From an uncultured Spirochaetaceae bacterium (GTDB taxonomy: Bacteria; Spirochaetota; Spirochaetia; Treponematales; Treponemataceae), in contig CACZPR010000118.1 in NCBI GenBank assembly GCA_902783155.1, forward strand, positions 1-64,000: a stretch of DNA of 64,000 nucleotides, read 5' to 3'. How positions within the stretch are numbered: the stretch's first letter is position 1; every line of letters starts with the position of its first letter. Positions 25,306-32,739 of this stretch are shown one piece after another. The notes below the pieces were generated by a model. That model had not been told where the DNA came from. It ran no database searches and saw only the letters and a list, made by a program, of their open reading frames with translations. The translations under genes and the position numbers were made by a program.

Positions 25306-26478
25306 ATGAAGATTTCTGACACAGTGAAATACGTTGGCGTTGACGACCACGAAATAGATTTGTTCGAGGGACAGTTCGATGTTCCAAACGGAATGGCATA
25401 CAACTCGTACATCATTTTTTCCGACAGCATTGCCGTGATGGATTCGGTGGACGCAAGATTTGGCGAGAGATGGATGGACAACATCAGGACGGTCCTTGCT
25501 GAAAACGGCGGACGGAATCCCGACTACCTTGTTGTGCAGCACATGGAGATGGACCATTCCGCAAACATAAAGCTTTTCGCCGACACATATCCGGACGCAA
25601 AAATTGTCGCATCAAAAATGGCGTTCACGATTATGAAAAACCTTTTCGGAACAGACTTCCCCGACAGGCAGATTGTTGTCTCGGACGGCTCCACACTGGA
25701 GCTTGGAAAATGCGGAAGCCTAAAATTTTTCACCGCACCGAATGTCCACTGGCCCGAAGTGATTATGACATACTACGAAAACGAGGAGACCTTTTTTTCT
25801 GCGGACGCTTTTGGAAAATTTGGCGCGCTTGATTATGACGACCCGGAGGGCTGGGCATGTGAGGCAAGACGCTACTATTTTGGCATAGTCGGAAAATTCG
25901 GGACCAGCGTCCAGGCTCTGCTGAAAAAGATTGGCGGGCTTGGAATCAAAAAAATCTGTCCGCTGCATGGACCGGTTCTTGACGAAAACATTGAATACTA
26001 CGTCGGCACATACGGCATATGGTCGAGCTATGGTGTTGAAAGCGAGGGGGCCGCAATTTTCTACACGTCGGTCTACGGAAACACCAAAAAGGCCGCCGAA
26101 AAACTTGCGGAAATCCTAAAGGAAAAGGGATGCCCGAAGATTGCCCTGAACGACCTTGCCCGCGAGGACATCTACGAGTGCGTGGAGGACGCATTCCGCT
26201 ATGGAAAAATTGTTCTCGCGACGACCACATACAACGGCGGTGTATTCCCGAAGATGAAGGAATTCATCAACCTGCTCACCGAGCGCAACTACCAGAACCG
26301 CAGCGTCGCCCTGATTGAAAACGGAAGCTGGGCACCAGTCGCAGCAAAAGGGATGGCCGCAATGTTCGAGGGATGCAGGGATATCCGTCTTCTGGAAAAC
26401 AAAGTCTCAATCAGGACAGGCGTAACAAATGAGACCGTCGCCGCGCTGGAAAAACTTGCGGACGAAATATATCCATAA
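25306..26478 (+). CDS. Flavodiiron protein (FprA-type A flavoprotein)
   Basis: 390 residues: a metallo-beta-lactamase-like diiron domain (about 1-245) and a C-terminal flavodoxin domain (about 250-390). Iron ligands are visible: His79, Glu81, Asp83 and His84 in QHMEMDHS, a His in PNVHWPE, an Asp in FSADAFG and a His in CPLHGPV. The FMN loop is TSVYGNTKKAA. In anaerobes such enzymes reduce O2 to water or NO to N2O, with electrons from rubredoxin or a reductase; no rubredoxin gene is adjacent. It acts in the cytoplasm as an oxygen or NO scavenger. It is followed by an unknown 80-residue protein and RidA in the same direction. Confidence 0.93.
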   Translation: MKISDTVKYVGVDDHEIDLFEGQFDVPNGMAYNSYIIFSDSIAVMDSVDARFGERWMDNIRTVLAENGGRNPDYLVVQHMEMDHSANIKLFADTYPDAKIVASKMAFTIMKNLFGTDFPDRQIVVSDGSTLELGKCGSLKFFTAPNVHWPEVIMTYYENEETFFSADAFGKFGALDYDDPEGWACEARRYYFGIVGKFGTSVQALLKKIGGLGIKKICPLHGPVLDENIEYYVGTYGIWSSYGVESEGAAIFYTSVYGNTKKAAEKLAEILKEKGCPKIALNDLAREDIYECVEDAFRYGKIVLATTTYNGGVFPKMKEFINLLTERNYQNRSVALIENGSWAPVAAKGMAAMFEGCRDIRLLENKVSIRTGVTNETVAALEKLADEIYP

Positions 26479-26500
26479 AAAAACACAAGGGGGGAATTTA

Positions 26501-26743
26501 GTGGAAAGATTGGTGGAAAAAAACAAGAGGTACAATCTGCTGATTAAGGACAAACAGGGAAAACAGATTTTCTATCTGGACAAAATCAAGTTCGGGAAAC
26601 ACGAGGGCGTAATCCGCTACAATGTTGACCACTGCAATTTCATAATAAGCTGGTCGGACGGATCCACAAGGCAGCTGACATCACACTTCGCGCAGAACAT
26701 CGAGGTGATTGGCTCCGAATATCCAAGCGACCAGGACGACTAA
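26501..26743 (+). CDS. Unknown 80-residue protein between flavodiiron protein and RidA
   Basis: Begins at GTG 26501, 6 nt after a GGGGGG tract; the frame further upstream overlaps the flavodiiron gene and is not used. The protein is basic at the start (VERLVEKNKRYNLLIKDKQG) and then looks beta-rich (QIFYLDKIKFGKHEGVIRYN, NFIISWSDGSTRQLT). This suggests a small antiparallel barrel or Tudor/SH3-like fold. No cysteines form a motif, and there is no signal peptide or membrane helix. It is separated by 22 and 18 bp from its neighbours, so it is probably co-transcribed. I do not recognise the family. Confidence 0.75.
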   Translation: MERLVEKNKRYNLLIKDKQGKQIFYLDKIKFGKHEGVIRYNVDHCNFIISWSDGSTRQLTSHFAQNIEVIGSEYPSDQDD

Positions 26744-26761
26744 AAAAAGGGGAGGAAAGAA

Positions 26762-27133
26762 ATGACAAAAATCGAAACAAAAAATGCGCCGGAGGCAATC
26801 GGTCCATACTCGCAGGCAATCGAGGCGGGAGACCTTGTATACACATCCGGGCAGATTCCAATAAATCCGGAGACAGGAAAAATCGAGGCACAGGATATCG
26901 AAGGACAGACACACCAGTCCTGCAAAAATGTCAGGGCGGTAATCGAGGCGGCAGGTCTTGACATGTCCAAGGTAATCAAGACTACATGCTTTCTCAGGAA
27001 CATCAGCGACTTTGCGGCGTTCAATTCCGTCTACGAAAAATACTTCACATCAAAACCAGCCCGCTCATGTGTCGAGGTCGGTGCGCTGCCAAAGGGTGCC
27101 CTGGTCGAAATAGAAGCCGTCGCGGAAAGATAG
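26762..27133 (+). CDS. ridA: RidA enamine/imine deaminase
   Basis: 123 residues, the normal length. RidA hydrolyses reactive enamines such as 2-aminoacrylate produced by PLP enzymes, giving pyruvate and ammonia. Family signatures: APEAIGPYSQAI, VYTSGQIPINPETG, and ARSCVEVGALPKGALVEIEAVA with the carboxylate-binding Arg. GGGGAGG lies before the ATG. It should form a cytosolic trimer. It ends a run of binding protein, flavodiiron protein, unknown protein and RidA, which together suggest stress defence linked to nitrogen metabolism. Confidence 0.93.
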   Translation: MTKIETKNAPEAIGPYSQAIEAGDLVYTSGQIPINPETGKIEAQDIEGQTHQSCKNVRAVIEAAGLDMSKVIKTTCFLRNISDFAAFNSVYEKYFTSKPARSCVEVGALPKGALVEIEAVAER

Positions 27134-27197
27134 CACGCAGGCAAAAGTCCACCGCAGAATTGGTGCGCAAAAATTTTTGATAATTTGTCAAATATAC

Positions 27198-27259
27198 TTG
27201 ACAAAAAGAAAAGCATGATTTATATTTTGTCTAGAAACAAGGTACGCAGACCTGCGTAC
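27198..27259 (+). promoter_or_regulatory. Promoter and inverted repeat for the DERQ protein/XRE pair
   Basis: TTGACA (27198-27203), exactly 17 nt, TATATT (27221-27226). Downstream, GTACGCAG-AC-CTGCGTAC (27242-27259) is an 8-bp inverted repeat placed between the transcription start and the Shine-Dalgarno (AGGAGG). It is a good candidate operator for the XRE regulator encoded in the same operon. Confidence 0.75.
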
Positions 27260-27273
27260 ACAGGAGGCTTTTT

Positions 27274-27795
27274 ATGACAAATTTTCATGCACTGGGATTT
27301 TTGGGCGGCATTCTGTTGGTGGCAATCGCAATTGCGGTTATGAAGAAGAGAAAACAGACTGACCGCTATGACGAAAGACAGATTGCTTCCAGGGGAATGG
27401 CATTCAAGGCAGGGTTCGCAACATTCCTGGTCTGCGAGCTTGGACTGTTCACTGCGGAAATATTTCTCGGAAAGAGCATAGACATTTTTTCCCCGGGGAC
27501 GCTGCATTTTCTTGTTGCCATGGCCGCAGCAATGGTTTTCGCGGTGGTCTCAATCTTCAAGGACGCATATTTTCCGGTCGGGCAGAAAGTGTCCAAGAGG
27601 TACTTCTTTTCGCTGGGCATGATTATAGTCTTATGGACCTTGCTTCTTCTTAGGGGCAAGTGGATTGATGAAAACGGAAAGCTGGGCATGAACGTCCTGC
27701 TGCTTGCGATGATTGTGCTCGCGGTGTCCATATTGATTTCGGTCCTAATAAGAAACCTGATGATAAAAAAGGAAGCCGAAAAGGATGAAGACTGA
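27274..27795 (+). CDS. Four-helix membrane protein with DERQ motif
   Basis: 173 residues with about four membrane helices (8-22, 48-68, 82-98, 112-130, plus a further stretch to 165). The sequence YDERQIASRGMAFKAGF after the first helix resembles small membrane proteins that carry a DERQ motif and are commonly encoded beside a short XRE regulator. The biochemical role of the group is unknown. AGGAGG precedes the ATG. It is followed after 17 bp by the XRE gene, and the promoter bears an inverted repeat, so expression is probably tuned by that regulator. Confidence 0.75.
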   Translation: MTNFHALGFLGGILLVAIAIAVMKKRKQTDRYDERQIASRGMAFKAGFATFLVCELGLFTAEIFLGKSIDIFSPGTLHFLVAMAAAMVFAVVSIFKDAYFPVGQKVSKRYFFSLGMIIVLWTLLLLRGKWIDENGKLGMNVLLLAMIVLAVSILISVLIRNLMIKKEAEKDED

Positions 27796-27812
27796 ACACG
27801 GGGCTAAAGAAC

Positions 27813-28016
27813 ATGAAGAACCTTAAACTAAAATCGGCGCGGGCATTGAAAGACATGTCGCAGGAAGACCTGGCCCTGGCGGTGGGGGTCAGCCGTCAGA
27901 CAATCAACGCAATAGAAAAGGGAGACTACAATCCAACCATAAATTTGTGCATAGCAATATGCAGGGCACTGGGAGTTACACTCAACGACCTGTTTTGGGA
28001 GGATGTGTCAGCCTAG
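27813..28016 (+). CDS. Small XRE-family regulator
   Basis: 67 residues that are almost wholly a Cro/C1-type helix-turn-helix: LKSARALKDMSQEDLALAVG, VSRQTINAIEKGDYNPTINL, CIAICRALGVTLNDLFWE. This compact type regularly follows DERQ-type membrane protein genes and probably represses the shared operon. There is no ligand or peptidase domain. Its likely DNA site is the GTACGCAG inverted repeat at 27242-27259. The 160 bases after it, up to the chemoreceptor gene, hold AT-rich sequence with weak hairpins and no gene. Confidence 0.88.
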   Translation: MKNLKLKSARALKDMSQEDLALAVGVSRQTINAIEKGDYNPTINLCIAICRALGVTLNDLFWEDVSA

Positions 28017-28175
28017 CGGAGAATATGATGCCATAGGCGAATAAGACTTGCGTATTCTAAAATTCCGTGTTATCCTTTTTTTAAGAATCAAAGAGTTCTT
28101 TTTATAGTAACACTTGAGAGAGAATCGCATGGTCCTAAACGGAATACGCAGGACTTTTTTCAGGAGGCATCGGCG

Positions 28176-30272
28176 ATGGCGGAATTAAAAAAGAGGGCTT
28201 CAAGTCTTGTTATCACCCTCATTTCAATAATAGGTGTCGGGGTTGCCGTACTGACATTTGTGCAGGTCTTCGTCCTGTCTGGAATTGCAAGAACCTACTC
28301 GCGCGAGGAGAACGTTGACAACTATGTCCGCTGGGTTGACTCGGTGGATGACAGCCTGTCGCAAACGGTCGAAGGCTATTACAAGGACCTCTACGTATAT
28401 GTCGGTGCCGATGTGATGGAATCCGGGAACGTGGACCTTGCGGGGGAATGGCTCAACAACAACCAGAACCTCAGGAGCAAGGAATTCGACTACATAATGG
28501 TTGCAGGCCCCGATGGACTTGCCTACACCGATTTGGGAAAACGCACGGACATTTCTGAGCGTGACTATTTTCAGGCCATACTAAAAAACAAGCAGGAACG
28601 CTACATCGACAACCCGGTGGTATCCAAGACCACAGGCGACAGGGTAATCCATGTTGCCACGGCACTCCGCAACGCAAACGGCGAAATCTTTGCCATGGTT
28701 GCGGGAGTCATAAAGACCGAAGTCCTTGCGCAGCCTGTCAAGGAGCTCGATGTTCCAGAGGGGGTGTGGCCTTTCCTGATAGACGGGAACGGTGAAATAA
28801 TCTACCACCCGATGGCCGTGGAGGGAGGAAACTTTCTCACATCCGTTGACGAAGACCACCAGGATTTGGTAACAGTCACAAAGAAAATGCTCGCGGGCGA
28901 AAACGGATACGCATGGATTACGGGATGGACAGGAAGCAAGCAGGACCTCATGGTTTACTGCAGAGTCACCGGAACTCCTTGGGGTCTGGGCTTTGTCATT
29001 CCAGGAAGCCTCATTGATTCGCTCGGCACAACGATAAGGAATTTCACGATGCTGTTTGGCGTTATTGTGCTTGTTATGATTCTGCTTATGGGCATATTCG
29101 TGCTTATGAAGTCGCTAAGGCCGCTCAAGCTGGTAAAGGACACAATCAACGGAATCGCATCCGGAAACGCGGACCTCACCAAGCGCATCGACATAAAATC
29201 AAGCAACGAAATCGGGCAGGTCGTCAGCGGATTCAACACATTCGCGGAAAAAATGCAGACCATAATCCGTGACGTGAAGAACTCAAAGGAAGAACTCAAC
29301 CTGGCAGGAGAAGACATGGATGCCTCCGCACAGGACACAACCCAGGTCATCTCGCAGATTCTGACGAACATCGAGGGCGTGCACAGCCAGATTGTCGAGC
29401 AGAGTTCATGCGTAGAGGAAACAGCCGGAGCGGTCCACCAAATATCATCCAACATTGCGTCGCTTGAACGCATGGTCGAAAACCAGAGCGCAAAGGTTTC
29501 GGACGCATCATCCGCAATAGAGGAGATGATTGGAAACATAAAATCAGTGAACGGCTCGGTTGACACAATGGCAAGGTCCTTCGAGACACTGCGGAACGAC
29601 GCAAATTCCGGCTACTCAAAACAGCAGGACGTGAACGAAAGAATCCAGCAGATTGAAAACCAGAGCCAGATGCTCGCCGAGGCAAACTCCGCAATAGCGT
29701 CCATAGCCGAACAGACAAACCTTCTGGCAATGAACGCCGCAATCGAGGCAGCCCATGCAGGGGAAGCGGGAAAAGGATTCTCGGTAGTCGCGGACGAAAT
29801 ACGAAAGCTGTCCGAAACATCAACAGTCCAGTCCAAGACAATTGGCGACCAGCTGAAAAACATAAAGGACTCCATCAGGGAAGTGGTCCAGGCATCAGGA
29901 GAATCAAGCAAGGCGTTTGAATCAGTCTCCAACAAAATCAAGGACACCGACCAGCTCGTACTACAGATAAAGGCGGCAATGCAGGAGCAGAACGAAGGCT
30001 CCCACCAGATTAGCGAGGCCCTGCAGGGAATGAACGACAGTACGCTTGAAGTCCGTGGGGCATCTTCCGAAATGTCGGCGGGAAACAGCGCAATCCTTGA
30101 CGAAATCCAGCGTCTCCAGAGTTCCTCAATTGCCATGAAAAACAGCATGGACGAAATGAGTGCGAGCGCGAGAAAAATCAACGAAACCGGCGAAGCCCTG
30201 AACGCAATATCCGGCAAAGTACGGAAGTCCATCGAAAAGATTGGAGCGCAGATAGACCTGTTCAAAGTCTAA
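28176..30272 (+). CDS. Methyl-accepting chemotaxis protein (Cache type)
   Basis: 698 residues: membrane helix (about 13-36), a double-Cache-like extracytoplasmic sensor (about 37-280; ISERDYFQAILKN and PVVSKTTGDRVIHVA are typical), a second helix (about 288-310), HAMP (about 311-365) and a long signalling domain. The hairpin tip [20 protein letters not shown] marks CheA/CheW coupling. The Cache domain should bind a small molecule directly; the ligand is unknown. AGGAGG is at good distance. The gene lies 15 bp before a GGDEF/EAL protein gene, so chemotaxis and c-di-GMP may be jointly tuned. Confidence 0.92.
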   Translation: MAELKKRASSLVITLISIIGVGVAVLTFVQVFVLSGIARTYSREENVDNYVRWVDSVDDSLSQTVEGYYKDLYVYVGADVMESGNVDLAGEWLNNNQNLRSKEFDYIMVAGPDGLAYTDLGKRTDISERDYFQAILKNKQERYIDNPVVSKTTGDRVIHVATALRNANGEIFAMVAGVIKTEVLAQPVKELDVPEGVWPFLIDGNGEIIYHPMAVEGGNFLTSVDEDHQDLVTVTKKMLAGENGYAWITGWTGSKQDLMVYCRVTGTPWGLGFVIPGSLIDSLGTTIRNFTMLFGVIVLVMILLMGIFVLMKSLRPLKLVKDTINGIASGNADLTKRIDIKSSNEIGQVVSGFNTFAEKMQTIIRDVKNSKEELNLAGEDMDASAQDTTQVISQILTNIEGVHSQIVEQSSCVEETAGAVHQISSNIASLERMVENQSAKVSDASSAIEEMIGNIKSVNGSVDTMARSFETLRNDANSGYSKQQDVNERIQQIENQSQMLAEANSAIASIAEQTNLLAMNAAIEAAHAGEAGKGFSVVADEIRKLSETSTVQSKTIGDQLKNIKDSIREVVQASGESSKAFESVSNKIKDTDQLVLQIKAAMQEQNEGSHQISEALQGMNDSTLEVRGASSEMSAGNSAILDEIQRLQSSSIAMKNSMDEMSASARKINETGEALNAISGKVRKSIEKIGAQIDLFKV

Positions 30273-30287
30273 GCCAGGAGATGCGGA

Positions 30288-32030
30288 ATGTATGAGTTTA
30301 TCCCGGAAGTGAGGGCGGCGTATGAAAAACTGTCCCTCCCTATGGCAATTTACCAATATGAGGACAAAAAAGTTATAACCCTGCTGGTCTCGGACGGACT
30401 GTGCCATGCCAAGGGGCTCGAACGTGAGGAACTTACGTCTACATTCACAAACAGCATGTTCGAAATGGTCCACCCGGATGACGCGGGGCGGCTTTCAAAA
30501 ATCGGTAAGGATTTTGCCGAACACCTGTGCGGATATGACGTGGTCTATCGTGCCATCCAGAAGGACAAAAAATACCACCTGCTCCACACAATCGGAAAAT
30601 GGCAGACCATGGATGACGGAACGGAGCTTGCGTTTCTATACTACATAGACGTAACCGAAAGCGGCCGCTCGCTCAATGAAATCTACGATGCATATATCAA
30701 AGTCCAGAAGGACAATTTCTACATCGACGTGGTGACAAAAATTCCGAACATGAACTATTTTGAGGCTCTGGCCAACGAAAAAATATATTCAATCAAAAGG
30801 CAGAACAAAACGCCGGTCCTCATCTTTTTTGACATCAACGGAATGCAGGCCTACAACTCCGAATATGGATTCGCAAAGGGAAACGAGCTTCTGTCACTTA
30901 CCGCAAATGAAATCCGCAACACCTTCAATGATGATTTGGTGACGCGCGCATTCAACGACCATTTTCTTGTCATCACAGGCTCAGATGATTTTGAGGCAAA
31001 GATTAAGAAAATCAACCTTGTCGTAAAAAACCACACGCTCGGAAACGCGACAGGAATCAGGGCGGGCATAACCTATCTTGATGAAAACACAAGCCTGACA
31101 GATTCAATCGGCAACGCCAAGCGATGCACAAAGGAAATCGGGAACAACCTGAACACCGTCTACAAATTTTTCTCAAAGGAGATTGACGAGGCATACTGGA
31201 ACCAGAGATATATTGTCGGCTCCTTCGACAAGGCACTTTCGGAAAAATGGATCAAGGTCTTCTATCAGCCGATAATCCGCGTAAAATCCGGCAAGGTCAG
31301 TTCATGCGAGGGACTTGCGCGCTGGGACGATCCAAAGATGGGTCTTGTATCCCCCGCCAAGTTCATCCCGGTTCTTGAAAAATACCACCTGCTCTACAAG
31401 CTGGACCTTTACATGGTGGACGAAATCTGTGCGGAAGTCGAGAAGAGAAAAAATGCGGGGCTGGCAATCATTCCGACATCGGTAAATTTTTCCGGGCAGG
31501 ATTTTGACAACATAGACATAGCGGCCAAACTGGAGTCCATTCTGAAAAAATACAATCTGCCGCCGGACGTGCTGATTATTGAAATCACCGAGCAGGCAGT
31601 GGCAACCGCAACCGAAAATTTCACGGAGCAGTTCAGGAGGATAAAGGAACTTGGATTCAAAATCTGGATTGACGATTTCGGAAGCGGATATTCCTCTCTA
31701 AATGTCTTTGCCCAGTACGACTTCAACCTGGTGAAATTTGACATGGAGTTTATGCGCCACCTTGACGACCACAACGGGGCAAACCGCCACATAATGAAGG
31801 CCATAATCGATGTCGCAAAAAAGATGCACATCAACACTCTCGCGGAGGGAATAGAGACAAAGGAGCATCTGGATTTTCTGGACGAGATTGGCTGTGACCG
31901 CGCGCAGGGATACTATTTCTCAAAACCGGTACCGCTGGACATACTTTTGATGAACAGACTTTTCATGGACACCACCCCGGTCGCCGAAACAAAGGAAGAA
32001 TCGGAGATTGCGGACACAATACAAGAGTAA
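30288..32030 (+). CDS. PAS / degenerate GGDEF / EAL protein
   Basis: 580 residues: a PAS-like domain (about 10-125, FEMVHPDDAGR), a GGDEF-fold domain (about 140-290) and an EAL domain (about 310-555). In the GGDEF position the sequence reads AFNDHFLVI, so the catalytic GGDEF is lost and cyclase activity is not expected. The EAL side looks complete: CEGLARW, IIEITE, IDDFGSGYSSL, VKFDMEFM, AEGIETKE and QGYYFSKP. Net function is most likely c-di-GMP breakdown, with the dead GGDEF as a regulatory module. It is co-transcribed with the chemoreceptor gene (15 bp gap) and followed by a terminator. Confidence 0.9.
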   Translation: MYEFIPEVRAAYEKLSLPMAIYQYEDKKVITLLVSDGLCHAKGLEREELTSTFTNSMFEMVHPDDAGRLSKIGKDFAEHLCGYDVVYRAIQKDKKYHLLHTIGKWQTMDDGTELAFLYYIDVTESGRSLNEIYDAYIKVQKDNFYIDVVTKIPNMNYFEALANEKIYSIKRQNKTPVLIFFDINGMQAYNSEYGFAKGNELLSLTANEIRNTFNDDLVTRAFNDHFLVITGSDDFEAKIKKINLVVKNHTLGNATGIRAGITYLDENTSLTDSIGNAKRCTKEIGNNLNTVYKFFSKEIDEAYWNQRYIVGSFDKALSEKWIKVFYQPIIRVKSGKVSSCEGLARWDDPKMGLVSPAKFIPVLEKYHLLYKLDLYMVDEICAEVEKRKNAGLAIIPTSVNFSGQDFDNIDIAAKLESILKKYNLPPDVLIIEITEQAVATATENFTEQFRRIKELGFKIWIDDFGSGYSSLNVFAQYDFNLVKFDMEFMRHLDDHNGANRHIMKAIIDVAKKMHINTLAEGIETKEHLDFLDEIGCDRAQGYYFSKPVPLDILLMNRLFMDTTPVAETKEESEIADTIQE

Positions 32031-32051
32031 GGGTCCAAACAGAACATAAAC

Positions 32052-32081
32052 TGGCCGGCAGAAATGTCGGTCATTTTTTTT
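32052..32081 (+). terminator. Rho-independent terminator after the EAL gene
   Basis: A 9-bp stem, TGGCCGGCA with TGTCGGTCA (two G-U pairs), closes a GAAA loop and is followed by a run of T beginning at 32074. It separates the chemoreceptor/EAL operon from the tetR-amylase operon. Confidence 0.8.
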
Positions 32082-32102
32082 GACATTTTTTCATAGATCC
32101 TA

Positions 32103-32131
32103 TTGACAATATACTTACCGTTCGGTATATA
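32103..32131 (+). promoter_or_regulatory. tetR promoter with TACCGTTCGGTA operator
   Basis: TTGACA (32103-32108), 17 nt, TATATA (32126-32131), then 7 nt to ATG 32139 with no Shine-Dalgarno. The inverted repeat TACCGTTCGGTA (32116-32127) occupies the spacer and touches the -10 box. Sites of this ACCG-TT-CGGT form are typical of TetR repressors controlling their own genes. Confidence 0.75.
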
Positions 32132-32138
32132 GATAGAT

Positions 32139-32717
32139 ATGGAAAACGAACAGAACACAAAGAAAAATCTTATGGACATTTCGGTAAAGCTCTTTGCCGA
32201 AAAAGGCTACGACTCGGTTGGCGTACAGGAAATATGTGGGGGCGCAAAAATCACCAAGCCCACCCTCTACTATTATTTTGGAAGCAAGTCGGGGCTTCTC
32301 CAGAGCATAATCGAAAGTTTCGGGGGGGAGCTGCTGGACAAAATCCGGGAGGCCGCGACATACACACACGACTTCCAGAATTCGCTGACAAAGGTTCTTA
32401 AGGCCACCATATCGTTCGCCCAGACAAACGGAAAGTATTTCGACCTGCACTGCTCGCTGACAAACGCACCCGATGGTAGCGAGGCCGCCGCAATCTTTTC
32501 TTCGCTGAAAAATGGGCTGGAGACAGAAATCCAGACGCTTTTCAAAAACTCGTGCAACGAATTCGGAAACATGAGGGGAAAGGAAAGACTGTACGCCCTG
32601 CTCTACCAGAACAACATCTACTCGGTGGCACAGGCCGTAATCCGTGGAAAAATCGGTGCTGGCGATGAGACTGTCCACCAGATTGTCCACTCGTTCATGT
32701 ACGGAATCGCAAACTAA
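32139..32717 (+). CDS. TetR-family repressor (autoregulated)
   Basis: 192 residues. The helix-turn-helix is typical of the AcrR-like branch: VKLFAEKGYDSVGVQEICGG, AKITKPTLYYYFGSKSGLL (residues about 14-55). The C-terminal domain (60-190) is helical, with no recognisable ligand signature. The operator TACCGTTCGGTA lies in its own promoter. The next gene, 22 bp on, encodes a GH13 amylase, so the protein probably regulates that gene too. TetR control of an intracellular amylase is uncommon, sugar operons more often using LacI, so the inducer may not be a sugar. Confidence 0.9.
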   Translation: MENEQNTKKNLMDISVKLFAEKGYDSVGVQEICGGAKITKPTLYYYFGSKSGLLQSIIESFGGELLDKIREAATYTHDFQNSLTKVLKATISFAQTNGKYFDLHCSLTNAPDGSEAAAIFSSLKNGLETEIQTLFKNSCNEFGNMRGKERLYALLYQNNIYSVAQAVIRGKIGAGDETVHQIVHSFMYGIAN

Positions 32718-32739
32718 TCAAAGCAGCAAGGAGACAAAA

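Noticed and set aside
28017-28175. Small RNA or terminator between XRE and chemoreceptor genes
   Set aside because: Only weak 5-bp stems; nothing convincing.
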